Origin: Zonotrichia leucophrys gambelii | Lineage: Eukaryota; Chordata; Aves; Passeriformes; Passerellidae | Direction: 5' to 3' | Assembly: GCF_028769735.1 (NCBI RefSeq) | Contig: NC_088170.1 | Location: 65,945,085-66,009,084 of the forward strand | DNA length: 64,000 bases | Shown here: positions 26,100-37,884 of the stretch, in pieces | How positions within the stretch are numbered: the first letter of the stretch is position 1 | How the letters are laid out: each line of letters starts with the position of its first letter | Notes under the pieces: model-generated | Databases searched by the model: none | Seen by the model: the letters and a program-made list of their open reading frames with translations, nothing else | Told to the model about the DNA's origin: nothing | Translations under genes and position numbers: made by a program

Positions 26100-26170
26100 A
26101 ATATTTTGCAGGGAACAACCCTGTGGGTGGAAGGGATGATCTCATAGGTCTTTTCCATCAGTGATTTCCA
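26100..26170 (+). mobile_element. Possible CR1 3'-end relic
   Basis: The stretch with GGATGATCTCATAGG, TCTTTTCCA and GTGATTTCC resembles the CR1 3' terminus (GATGATCT, AGGTC, TTCCA, GTGATTC). The match is short and imperfect. Confidence 0.3.
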
Positions 26171-29100
26171 GGTTTTTTGGGCCTCTGACATAAAATCCTG
26201 AAATAGCAACATTAGTCTAGGTCAAGATAACACTAAAAGCATGTGTTTAATTTTACATCTGGAGAGGAGTAGATGCGCCACACAGCAGCTGTGTGAGTCA
26301 TTCCCAGACATTGTATACCACCCCCAGAGTGAGCCCTGGGATGAGGGCTTCTCCTGAGCTGATGGAAAACCAGAGCACACAGCACACTGATCACAGGTAT
26401 AAATATCAGCACAAATTCTGCACAACAGCCAGGGAAGCTCCTTGACAAAATAAGGGCTTAGCAAAGCCTTCAGGCTGCCCTGCTCTCCCTCCAAAACTGC
26501 TCCTGCTCTTTCTGACAGCTTTGGGAAGGCTTGGGCACGTGGTGGGGCCTGTGCAGACCACCAGGCCAGTTCCCACATCCAGCATCAGAGGCTCAGGAAT
26601 GTTACACACAAGCTCATGAGTGAGTCATGGGAAATGCGTGCACATACAACCTCACCTGTGTCAGCCCAATTACCTCTCCTGTCAGGCTGAGCCCATTTCC
26701 CAGCAGCTGCCCAGGTTCAGAGGACACCCACAGCCCCTCCAAGTGCATGGCTGAGGAGAGGGCCTTGCTGAACCACAGTAAAATATATACAATAAATCAC
26801 TCACTCCACAGCAGCTCACATTATTTATCCACCAAACTGGCAAGAGATCAGGTTTCCCATCTTGGAACAAGGGCAGTAATGCTTGTTTTTACCACACACC
26901 AAAACTTAATGAAGACAAAAGCACTCCAGAAAGTGTGGCTGTCACAGAGACAATCTGTGGCCCTGCGGATTGAACATCACGGGTCATTAACTAATCCCCC
27001 CCAAATGCACAAATAACTTTTGCTATGGTGGAAGGAGCCACAGACACATCAAGGGAAAGCCAGACCCCTCAGGGATCAGCAACCACTGTATTATTGCAGT
27101 CTTGTGGCTCTTTCAAATGGCAAATATGAGAGGAGGTCGAGGCAGATCAGACAAAGGCAGTGTTTGAGTGCAGCACTGAGAAAGCCAGAGAAATCCACTG
27201 AATTTTCTTAGATGTTGCACTAATGCTGCCCTGAATGTATACAAAGGAGAAAACTGTTTATTGGAATCATTAATCCACATAAAACATGATAAAAACGCAC
27301 TTTTACCATCTGGCTTCAGTTGGTGTGTTTATTAGCAGGGGATTTGAGGCAGTGCTAGCACTGCCCACTCCTGTGATTCCTGGTCCTTTTCCAAACGCCC
27401 TGGCTCCCACTGAGCCTTCCAGCAAAGCTTTCTAAGCAGGGTGGGGGAAAGTGGGATGGCATGTGACTTTCTTTTTGCAAGCTTCTGATCGCCTCTGAAA
27501 AAAATAAAATTCAAGCACAGAAATCTAAGTTCCATAACCTAGAAAGTAAATTTGAATAATAAAAATTTGTATTTAACTTTTTTTTAGATCTTGTAGTTTT
27601 GGAGGGATGAGTTCTGAATATTGATGATTGCCATAAAAGAACACAATGAGTCCCAGGTAAAACATCCTCTTCTTTTTCTTTTCTTGATAGAAAGTAGTCT
27701 TATCAGCAAAATCTTTCCCAGTGGTACAAAGAATTCTTTTCCCTTATGAGATTCTGATGGAGTTGGCTTCCCATTTCAGAACACCAGTGCATACTAATTT
27801 AGAGTATGAACAAACTAAGGAGTAAAATGTAGCAAAAAGAAAAAAAATAAAAGAGGGTGTTTTGCACACATTTCTATGGATAGGATGCAATTGATAGAGC
27901 TGGTTTTAGGATGAAATCAATAGGCATCTCCTTGTAGAACCCAAGGCACTCCAAGCTTTTGGGCGGGTTCCTAGGCTTAAGAGGGCTCACAGCTGAGTTC
28001 CAATTCTAATCCATCCTTTATCATCTAACCACGATCCCACCTCCCACAGACAGCAGTGGACTCTCCACCATGGAGGGACAGGCTCATTTTCCTATCAGCT
28101 CTTTTGGATTCCAACAGCCCACACACACAACGTTGGATTTCCACCTAATGCTGACTCACTGTTTGACTTGCTTGCAACCCCAGAGGCTCAGTACCAAAGC
28201 TCCCTGTTCCCTAGAGGGGGAAGCCAGCACTCCCAGCACCCATGGCAGATGAGGGGGCACCAAGGAGACCCAGCAGGATCCATCAGCTTTGCCCCAGGCT
28301 GTCAATCCCCAAGATGCAGCTCCTGCCTCTGAGTCATCCCTGTGCTGAGCACACAGCAGCACAGGCTGATGCCAATTTATATAACTGCAAACCCATCAAG
28401 TTTAGTCACCCTCTCCTCGTGGCATAACCCCCACACAACACAAACCCTGCTGTGTGCTCCAGAAAAGCAGCATGGCTTGGGAAGCCAGCACCATGCCAGG
28501 CACGAGGGCAGCACACGGAATTATTTTCCCTGAGGATGAGAGGGTTAAGTTTAGAAACTGACTCCAAACACATTCCCTGGATTGTTTTGAGGATTGAGAG
28601 GAAAACAAGTATTCCTTAGAATTCTCTCACTGTTTTCTAAATGACCTCTGCTAGAGATCTTAATCTGGCTTTTAATAGGTTCAGCAAAGAAATCTCATCT
28701 CAGGGGGCCAGGGCCAAGTTGGAGCTGGAGTTAAAACCTACCTCAGATGAACTGGCAGAGGGGTCTCTGGAGATTCTGCCTCCTTTGGAAATACTGCTGC
28801 CTTTTCACTAATGAAATCCATCCATCCCCAGAGACCTGAGCTCATAAACCACCATTCAGGTGAAGGTCTGCCAGATGTGTCACTGTGATTCAGCAGGGAT
28901 AAGAGTCAGCAGCACCAAATACAGAGTGATGGAGACTCCAGGACTTTCCTGTGTCTCCATTTCCCACCACAAACTCCATGGCTAGGGAATTGAGCTGAAA
29001 GCTCAGGCTTGGCAAGAAAAAAACTTGTGTTGCACTGAACAGCATTGCTGAATTTCTGTTTCTAAAAAGGGCAGAAAATTATTTTCTTCCAAGATTACTA

Positions 29101-32029
29101 ACATTTTCTCTACTGAAAACACATTTCAAGCTTCTGGTTTCGTGCGAATCTGCTCAGCTCCACAGGGAATGGGAGTGCCACACCAGCTGGCACAAGTCTC
29201 TTCTGTCTTGGGGAAACCAAGTTTGGGTCATTAAAATTTGACTAACTAAACTGTCCTTGGCTTCCCATAAAAAAAGTTTTGCATCTCTTGCCACAACCTA
29301 GAGATAAGCAGGATAACACCTGTGACAGACAAAGCAAGTCTTGTACATAGTCTGGGATGAGTGTAGTCATCAGATACAATTCTAGATACTATGATCACAT
29401 TTCCAATTCTGTCTCTCTGCCTGCATTTCCTGTAGAGTCTTAAGAGAATACCAATTACTTAAATCCTTCCCTACTCACTGCACCTGGACCAGAGGCACCA
29501 TTTAATTTCACAGTCTGGGCACCAAGGCAGAAAGAAACACAGATTTGCTGTATCCCTCACAGGATTTCAGAGTGTAAATCCTATGGATTTATGTTGTTGC
29601 CTCCAGCTCAGGTGAAATCTTCAGTTCCATGAGACCTTTTCTCACTGTGTCCAAATGAATTCATGGTGGGGCCATTACCAGTTTACAAAAGCAACCAAAA
29701 ACTGGGTCTGAAATGTAATGGCAGGGCTGTGTCTAAAAGTGAAGTTAGATGAGTAAGAAGCATCCACAATGAAGACTCTATATATAAATAGATACTGTGA
29801 CACATTGCTTTCTGGAGGTGACAATCCTTCCCCAAGGTCAGGACATGGTTAGGAGATGAGAGGTTACATACACTGTTCCATGCCCATGTTTGAGGCAGTC
29901 TGGAGCTCTCCACAAAGTCAGGGTGGGATGGCCTTTGCAGATAGGGTGAGGGCTTGGCATGGGAACAGCTCCAGGGATGAGCACAGGACATCATCCCCGT
30001 GCTGAAAAGCAAACCAGCCTCCATCTCCCTGCCGGAGCCAAACACACAGCCTAGATTCGATGCAATCTTCAGACTCTCCTTGGTACAACTGTTCCCCAAA
30101 ATAGAGGGGAACACCATGACACATCCTGGAGAGCAGGACCCTGCTGAGATATCCATTGTGGGATGAGAGGCACCCACCACAGGGTTCATCCACATGCAGC
30201 TCACAGAGTGACTCACAGGGGAGCAGGGAACAACAGAGCATCGCTGCTCTGGGGTGTGCAGAGGTCCATGCAGGAACAAGCAGCAGACAGGGAATACCCT
30301 CTGCACCCACAGGAGCTGTATTTTTGTCTGCATTTCTCAGGGCAGCAAAAAAACCCAACCCTGAAGGTTCTCATGAGAGAAGAGATGCCAGAGCAAACCT
30401 CATCTGGGAAAGTTGTGGAGTTTGCTTATGTAACAACCTGACCCTAAGGTAAGGCAGGAAGAAATTCCATGCTTGTATGACTCACTAGTTTATTACGAGC
30501 AAGCTGACTCTTACAGGAGAGCTTCCACTGAAAACCAGACAGCTGACAAAGGGCTACAGGCAGTCAAATACCACAGACCACAAGTCCAAGGTCAGCCACA
30601 CCACACAGGTTACAGGGAGTTGGAGGCTCCCACCCCCTCAGTGGAGATGAGAACATCCAATTTGGACTCATACGGATTCTAAGGTTATCCCCAACCTCAG
30701 CATTTCAGCCCTCATAGGGAGGGAGAGTTGCCAATAAAAATCACTGCAAACTGAGAGAAAGAAGGTAAAAAACAACAGGGGAAGCCAAGGGAAAACGCTG
30801 AGTTTCCTGGAGGCTTTCCATCCCTGCCTGCTTGGCCTGGTGGACTCCAAGTCCTCCAAGACCAAACACAGGGACAGACAAGCGAGAAATGAAATGCCTC
30901 CTGCCTGAAAACACATCTCAGAGCACTGCAGCACTGATCACAATGCAGGCACACTCACACCTCTTCTTTCTCCCTTGCAGTGCTTGGCCAAGGAGCTCCA
31001 AGATGACCCCAACGTCACACCAGCAAAGGCCAGGAGTACTGCAATTCTGTTTTGTGTGAAAAGGAACCCCTGAGGCATCCACCAACCAAAGGGGTCTCTT
31101 CCATCATTTGGTCTTGGTCATCCTTAAATCCCACCCCTGCCCCAGCCATTGCACAACCCTTCACAGCACAGCCTCCTTTTGTCTCCCAGCATGGTTGCTT
31201 AGCTGCACCAGAGCCCACAACTCTCTCCTGGCTGTTTGCTATCAACACACTCTATCAAGAGCTTTCTCATCAGGAAATTGCTTTCCTATCTGTATTAAAA
31301 TTAGTTTTGGGGGTGGGCAGATTTCTCATGGCTTCAGTATTAGGCAGGATTCATATGTTTGCTTTCCAGATTTGACTAAGCATCAAAATAGTTTGTTTTA
31401 GGAGCCTCTAGAACACCCAGTACCAGCCAAATACCAAAATCCTGATTTATTAAGGAATCAGCTAATGCCCTTTTACTACACAATCTCATAAATTATATGC
31501 ATGCACCACAGCCTAGTGTGGAAGTGAATGGTCCTAAACTCCCACCATATAATAATGTGATAATTAATAATAAGATAATACTTATAAATAATAACAACGT
31601 AATTCTTCTTCAAATGTAGAAGAATTATCTCCATAATACCCTCTCCTGCTTTCCCCTAGTCAGCTCCACACCAGGACTCTGAGGCTCCCTCCCCATGGGG
31701 GTCTTCCTCACTCTACCCTTTCCACACACTATCTCAACATAACCTGGAGCATTTACCTCCACACTATCCTATACACATTGCCCTTCTTATAGTGATAAAC
31801 AGGGCTCTTTGCACAGCCCTACTCCAACCAGCTCCATCATTTCCTTTCTGTCCCTTAGGGAAATGCAAGCAGCAATGTTTTAATTTGCATGGGATTAATG
31901 TGTAAAGTAAAACTGATGAGAAGGCAAATTATGCTGCAAGGCATCAACAGCTGCCATCATCTCACAGCTGTCAGATTCCTGACAAATTTGGTGGCCTTTT
32001 ACAGTGGGGTTATGGCATTGTTAGAAAGA

Positions 32030-32470
32030 GGAAAGAGCAGCAGATATCACCTACCTGGATTTACACAATGCATTTGACACTGTTCTGCACAACCTCAGCA
32101 GGTTTGCTGACGGCACCAAGCTCTGTGGTGTGGTCAACACACCAGAGGGAAGGGAACTTCCAGAGGACAGGCTTGAGAGCTGGGCCTGTGTGAACTTCAT
32201 GAAGTTCAACAAGGCCAGGTACGAGGTCCTGCAGTAGGGCCAGGGCATTCCCAAGCACAAGCATAGGTAGGATGGAGAATGGAGTGAGAGCAGCTCTATG
32301 GATGACTTGGTGAACGAGCAGCTCAACCACTGGCCCATCATTGTGCTCTCACAGCTCAGAAAGCCAAACGTGCCCTGAGCTGCACCAAAAGCAGTGTGGG
32401 CAGCAGGCCAAGGGAGGTTATTCTGCCCCTCTGCTCTGCTCTCATGAGACCCCACCCAAGTACTCACAGT
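32030..32470 (+). mobile_element. CR1 LINE, internally deleted ORF2 fragment
   Basis: The translated plus strand reads ITYLDLHNAFDTVLHN (reverse transcriptase, compare the family motif YLDFSKAFDTVPHN). It jumps at about 32089 directly to a later ORF2 region with FADGTKLCGVVNTPEGRE and SWACVNFMKFNKA, and then to KAKRALSCTKSSVGSRPREV and ILPLCSALMRPH near 32360-32455. All these peptides are typical of the CR1 reverse-transcriptase region, so part of the RT core is missing between the first two. Frame changes and an in-frame stop make it a dead copy. It is followed by unrelated or very degenerate sequence. Confidence 0.85.
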
Positions 32471-32979
32471 TAGCACTGGGATCCTCTATCACCGTTGAGA
32501 CTGCCATAACACAGAGAGTATCACACACAATATGCGAAAGCTTCAACACCCACAGAGTAACACCACACCACCTCGAAGGCTGCAAGCATTTGCCCTTCCT
32601 CTTCGTTAGCCAGCCTTTTATACCCCTCATGCTGATGCACTGCACCTGTGTGCCCTCTGCTCCCTTTGGTGGTCAGTGTCCCTGGGCACTCCCTGTCTCA
32701 TCACCTTCAATGCTGCTCACCTGCTGCTCACACCTGTACCCATTGAGGGTGAGGTCTGATCACAGCCCCACTCCCAATCACCACAAACTGTGTACTACAG
32801 TCCCCAGCATAGGAAGGACATAGACTGTCTGCCAAGTACAAAAAATACTTTCTTTTAGCTGCATTATCTTCTTGTCTTTCTTACTTCCAGCTGGATACTT
32901 CCAGCTGGATTAAAATCACTGTGTATTAACCCAACCACATGCTAGCTTGAATATACCCTTTCACTTTGTGGGGGAAAAC

Positions 32980-33199
32980 CCAGCTCATGAAGTCTCTTCA
33001 CATAAGGAGCTGCTCCATCCTTTCAGTCATTTTAGCTGCTTTTCTCTGGATCTTTACCTCTGTCCTGACCTGCCCTGGCACAGGTACACCTACAGCAGCA
33101 ACATCCCATCACACACCTGGTTCTCAGCACCCACCCTGACCACACACAGGGGCTTTGCTTTCAATGCCACTGAGCACATGATCCCAAATAGCTGCCAAC
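32980..33199 (-). mobile_element. Ancient CR1-like LINE, 3' part left of an LTR insertion
   Basis: The segment with GAAGTCTCTTCACATAAGG, GCTGCTCCATCC and TTTTCTCTGGATC matches the reverse complement of the 3' region of old amniote CR1-like elements. It is separated from its continuation at 33523 by the solo LTR at 33200-33522. It is strongly diverged, so the left edge is approximate. Confidence 0.55.
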
Positions 33200-33522
33200 T
33201 GTAGGGGGATTGAATATAAGGAAATAAAGGTAGTACAGAAAGTAATCTTAATCTTACCCCTAAGGAGTTGCAGCTGGGCCAATCATCAAAGATTAGGAAC
33301 AGGCCTGATTTTAACAGGGCACAGCTGTAGCCAATGAGAAGAAGAGTGCTATAAAAGAGTGGGGTGGCTGGTTGAGAGGGGAATTAGAGTTAATTGGCTA
33401 CTGTGAGAAGAAGGGAAAAAGGTCAGTGCTCTGAGGTGCTGCTTATGAGAAACATCAAGGAGGTACAAAACTCTCACAATAAAGAGAAACCAGTATGGGA
33501 CCTTTGTAACGTAATGATAACA
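33200..33522 (+). mobile_element. Solo LTR with perfect 6-bp target-site duplication
   Basis: The element runs from TGTAGGGGGATTG to GTAATGATAACA (TG...CA ends) and is flanked by identical GCCAAC at 33194-33199 and 33523-33528. It contains CCAAT boxes, a good TATA box (TATAAAAG at 33350-33357) and a poly(A) signal AATAAA at 33478-33483, in the order U3-R-U5 on the plus strand. A 6-bp duplication fits class II (ERVK-type) avian retroviruses. Solo LTRs arise by recombination between the two LTRs of a provirus; no internal gene remains. The exact duplication and intact motifs suggest a fairly young insertion. Confidence 0.93.
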
Positions 33523-34560
33523 GCCAACCATGACTCCATGATCTCTCTCCCAGGACACAGCTCCCAGCTCTGGAGTTTAGCATCATGAAGGCATGGTTTA
33601 ATTTTCCCTTAATGGATTACTGCACGTTTATCTATACTGGAGCTTGCATGCCCGATTTTTAACACTCAGTCATTTTTATGAGGTCTGCCTGGAGTTCCTC
33701 ACCATCCCTGCGGCATCTGACTACCCAAAGCAGCTTGGCTTCATCAGAAAACCCAATTTTCCCTTTATGCTTGACCTGACACGTTTTACAGCCTTCCCCA
33801 TTCTCTTCATTTGAACAAGATCTCCATTTCTCAGATGCCAGTCACCTCTTGTGATATGCTGTTTAATCTCCCTACTGATTCTGCTGGTGATTTAGGGGAC
33901 AACAGGTTTTTTAGCTTCTAAGATGCTGTTATTAACAGCCTCCAGACTTTATGCAGTCTTCTTCCATTTTTGAACTGCACCTTCATACTTATCCCTCTCT
34001 TGAAACTACATCTCCACATACATGCCTTGATTTTTCCTGCTGTGATGTTAAAACTAATTGTATTGTACTTGCTACCAGTGAGCTCTGCCACTAATTCCTC
34101 CTGGTCCTGGCACCACTTCAGGATAAATCCAAAATAGCATGTTTTCTTGAAGGACTTAGGATTAATTGTTCTAGGAAGCAACCATGTACTTACTCCATTG
34201 AAAACTTTCTCACTACATCTCATCCTGATGAGGCACTGACCCATTCTATGTATGGACAGTTGAAATCTCCTTCTATTAATACCTGTCCTAAATTTTCAGC
34301 TTCTTTAATCTCACTTAATATTTCCTGGGGAAGGAGGGGATGTTCCTGTAGTACAATCCTACTACTACATTTATTATTAGAGCTGGAATTTCCACCCACA
34401 AGGATACCACAGCACTTCTCTTTTCCCATGACACTTCTACGCTGCTGCATTTTGCGTTATCCTTCACTTGCACTGTCACTCCTCCTCCCATACATCCTAC
34501 CCCAGAGCTCCTATAAATCTGGTACCTTGGCAACACTGCATTTCTCTAATTACCTGCTCA
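33523..34560 (-). mobile_element. Ancient CR1-like LINE, endonuclease and adjoining part right of the LTR
   Basis: On the minus strand the frames give GGGVTVQVKDNAKC, SLWVEIPALIINVVVGLYYR and GQVLIEGDFNCPYIEW. These match the apurinic-endonuclease domain of CR1 ORF2, including the GDFN catalytic motif (about 34260-34275). The part 33640-33900 resembles the region downstream of the RT motif of the same element type. Frameshifts and stops are frequent and the RT core is missing or beyond recognition, so it is a fossil. It forms one decayed element with 32980-33199. Confidence 0.75.
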
Positions 34561-34573
34561 TCCCCAGGGTAGC

Positions 34574-35140
34574 TGTGCTGGGTTTGGCTGGGGTAGAGTT
34601 AATTTTCTTCACTGTGGCTGGTACAGGGTTGCGTTTTGAATTTGTGCTGAGCACAGTGTTGATAATATAGAGGGTTTTTTTTCATTGCTGATCAGAGCTT
34701 ACAAAGAGCCAAAGCCTTTGCTGCTTTTTACACTGCTGTACTGGCAAGGAAGTTGTGGGTGCATGGGAGGAGACACAGACAGGACAGGGATATTCCAGAC
34801 CAAATGGCATCATGTTCAGTACATAAAGCTGGGGGGAAAAGCAGGAAAAAGAGGGGACATTTGGAGTGCTGGTGCTTCTCTTCCCAAGTAAACATCACTT
34901 GTGATGGGGCCCTGCTCTCCTGGAGATGGCTGAACTCCTATCTACCCATGGTGAATTAATTCCTTGTTTTCGTTTGCTTGTGTGGGCAATTTCTGCTTTC
35001 CCTATTAAGCTGTCTTTATCTCAATCCATGACTGATCCAGCTTTTACCCTTCCAATTCTTCCCAATCCCACTGGTGGGAGTGAGCCAGGGCCTGTGTGGT
35101 CCTTGGTTGCTGGCTGGAGTTAACCCATGGCCCTGCCACA
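34574..35140 (+). mobile_element. ERVL-type solo LTR
   Basis: The element starts TGTGCTGGGTTTGGCTGGGG and shows, in order, blocks known from avian ERVL-type LTRs: TAGAGTTAATTTTCTTC, GTGCTGAGCACAGTGTTGAT, ACATAAAGCTGGGG (TATA region), CTTCCCAAGTAA, CCTGGAGATGGCTGAAC, GTGAATTAATTCCTTG, CTATTAAGCTGTCTTTATC and GTGGGAGTGAGCCAGGG. It ends around GTTAACCCATGG or CTGCCACA (35130-35140). The poly(A) signal is decayed and no clear 5-bp target duplication is seen, so it is older than the LTR at 33200. It abuts the CR1-like fossil on its left. Confidence 0.85.
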
Positions 35141-37499
35141 CCATGGCTGTCAGCTGTCCGCAAGCCCTTTGCTGCCTCTGTTTTTCCAGGCTTCCATCAC
35201 TGGCTGAGAGCACATGTGTGTTTTGTCTTCACTGCAGCACCTGGGAGCGTGCACATCACTCAGCTGCTCTTGCAGACTTTATTTCATCTCGTTGGGAACC
35301 ACTGTGGTTAGATACAGAACCAAAGTCCTAAGGCTTAGATCTGGATTCACATTTAGACACAACAAAAGAGTTCCACTGCCTGATTCAAAGCCAGTCTGGA
35401 TTCATATTCAAACTCCCCTATAGGTCAGGCAAATTTGAAACCATTGCTGCTACCAAATCCACTTATCCACAAAAAAAGATGATATAGAGTGGGTGTATTA
35501 TTCTACATTTTCTGGACTTTTACAACTATCAAATGCAGTATAAGGAATCTGTAAGCTCTGTACTTAATTTTTAGCAATTCTGCATCACTTCCATGATTTT
35601 TTTCTACTGTCTTTCAAGGACGAAAGATAAAAATGGGTCTGATATGATAAAAATTAACTACACTACTTGTAGTAAGATACATCCAGCTACAACTTGAAGA
35701 GACTACATAGAATACACATAACAGCTGAACTCTAAGTGGATCCACTTCATCTGTGTCTCAGAGCCACAGAGCAGAGCCCTGGCTTTGCTGTAAGTTTATA
35801 GAGTTGTAAAATACAGCATAGTTATATCCCTGCTTGCTAAGTGGGATGGTAGGGGAAACTTAGCAGCCTCCCAATTTCAGCTTTTAGGCACAGCTTAAAG
35901 TCTCTCCTTGAAGGTCTGGTCTTTGCAATCAAATTAAGCAGCGTTAAGTGGGCAGCAGGACTGGAAGTTACTGTGGCAACACAGACCAAAACCAGAGACT
36001 GTAGGTAGTGGTTTGTTCAACCACTTGAGCAATTGTCAAATGACAATTTTCTCCAGCACCTTCCTGGTGCCCAAGTTCCTCCTCATGGGAATGAAACCTC
36101 TCTGACAGGCAACCCTGACTTCTTCATTAGAAAAAATAAACAAACAGACAAAAAACCCCAAACAAAACCAAAATCAGCATTATCCATTCAAAAAATCCAG
36201 TAGGCTTAAGGGTGAATGAATTAGAGCATCCCAATTTTTCCCAAGATGCTCTCCCAAAAGGCACATGGTGATGGTTAATGTAAAAGGAAAACCTGACTGA
36301 AGGGAAATCATCCAAAAGTCTGAGCATTGTTGACAGACCCTTTAAGAGAACTGCAGTAACACAGGAGCTACAAGACTCATATCATCCAAACTGTCAGCAC
36401 CTCTCCTCCTCACAGTATTTTTGTCACCCACCATATAATCCATTTGGATTTAAACCCTCATGATACAAGACTTGCTTGGTTCTCTCCTAACAGAGTCCTT
36501 GGATATCAGAAGAGGAAGTTGTTATAATTCAGCTCCAACAGGTAGCCCTACAAAGCATGTGTGACAAGGCAAAAACACACCCTGTGAAGAAATCTCTGTT
36601 TACTGAAGTGCACCTGCAACTAAAATGTCCCTTGTAATCCCAGTGAGACAAGGAGAGAGGCTCAGATAAAGAATCCTGGAGTGCTCCGGGGAGAAAAACA
36701 ACAACCTGACTACGTAAGTCGCCAGCAAGTGACAGACCTCAACAGACAAGTCATTAACGTCCCCAGTGACTGTCTCTGCCTATTAGTGTAAGCTGCATTA
36801 AGGGGAGCAGAGCTGTAGGGAAGTCACAGAGATTAACTAAAAATAGTCAAAGAGGCAGGGAGGCACGCTCCTGCTCTAAACTCTTTATGAAACTTAAAAT
36901 AAAACCGCCCCCAATGACTGGGAGACCCATGTATGAAGCAATTCAGTTACTAGAGAGGATGAGCTCTGGTAAACACAGCACAACTTTCACATGCCACTGG
37001 GGCTCAGCCACGGGCTGGAGTGGGCCAGCTGGGGGAGAGACTCTTGTCTCATCCAGCCCAACATATACACAAAGGAAAATCTGTTTATTTAGAGAATCAT
37101 TCATTGGTTTCGGTGGGGAGGGAGGTTAAAGCATTATTTGTGATTCTCTAAAGCCACTTGCTTTTAATTCACTGCCTAATCCTCAGGAGGCATGTAAACC
37201 AGACATTTTTTTTTTTACATTGAAGTAAAAGAAGGCGTTCAATTACACTGGGGCTGTGTTGAAAACAAATTGGAAGGGTACAAATGAGCAAAGGCTGCCA
37301 AATAAAGGAATCTCTTCCAAGTGCAAGGCTACCAGTTAAACACAGCCCAGAGAGCAGACAAGGCCCACTCTTACAGGTGCCCTCCTTGTTCTCCACGTGC
37401 CAGGCACCCAAAAAGCACATCTGTGTTGTACATGTGGGTGTGGATCACAGTGTGCTCAGCGAGCACAAACAGTTTGTATTTGCAGTAAGACAGGGAGAT
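35141..37499. other. Intronic sequence without a recognised gene
   Basis: No exon or repeat family is recognised. The segment 36690-36870 is non-repetitive, rich in recognisable factor motifs and described in the findings. A perfect MEF2-type motif CTAAAAATAG lies at 36837-36846. Confidence 0.5.
36837..36846 (+). promoter_or_regulatory. MEF2 consensus motif
   Basis: CTAAAAATAG matches the MEF2 consensus YTA(A/T)4TAR exactly. It lies in a motif-rich, non-repetitive intronic segment. CaM kinases are known to relieve class II HDAC repression of MEF2, so the site would be relevant if the segment is an enhancer, but a 10-bp match can also occur by chance. Confidence 0.3.
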
Positions 37500-37884
37500 T
37501 GTCACAGACATCTTTTATGAAAAATCCTTTCCTTGGGATTTTTCCTCCTGAGAAGCTGCGAGGCCTCAGGAACAAAATGTAAACAATGATTATCTGCTGC
37601 TGTGGAATGCAACAGGTGGATCTGTGATTGGTCCCATGTGGTTGTTTCTAATTAATGGCCAATTGCAGCCCAGCTGGCTCAGACACAGAGCCAAGCCACA
37701 AACCTTTGTTATCATTCTTTCTTTTTCTATTCTTAGCTAGCCTTCTGATGAAATCCTTTCTTCTATTCCTTTAGTATAGTTTTAATGTACTATATATCAT
37801 AAAATAATAAATCAAGACTTCTGAAACAGGGAGTCAGATCTTCATCTGTTCCCTCATCCTCGCACCCCTGTGAACACGGTCACA
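37500..37884 (+). mobile_element. Solo LTR of an endogenous retrovirus
   Basis: It runs from TGTCACAGACATC to GAACACGGTCACA (TG...CA ends, 385 bp). It has an AATAAA signal at 37806-37811, about 75 bases before the 3' end, preceded by a TATATATCAT stretch. The flanking hexamers GGAGAT (37494-37499) and GAAGAT (37885-37890) differ at one position and may be an aged 6-bp target duplication, again pointing to a class II (ERVK-like) origin. It is related to the minus-strand LTR at 8236-8635. No internal viral genes. Confidence 0.88.

Larger units (their letters stand above)
19708..32029. other. Intronic sequence, mostly unremarkable
   Basis: No exon is recognised in these 12 kb. It contains A runs at 20897-20915 and 25069-25085, a T run at 25399-25414, and a possible CR1 3' relic at 26100-26170. 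Two overlapping minus-strand ORFs at 29683-30358 have no recognisable domain. The AT-rich segment 20820-21050 with homeodomain-type TAAT motifs is discussed in the findings. Confidence 0.5.

Noticed and set aside
34248..34670. 140-codon plus-strand ORF
   Set aside because: It is antisense to the readable CR1 endonuclease fragment, which explains the region better.
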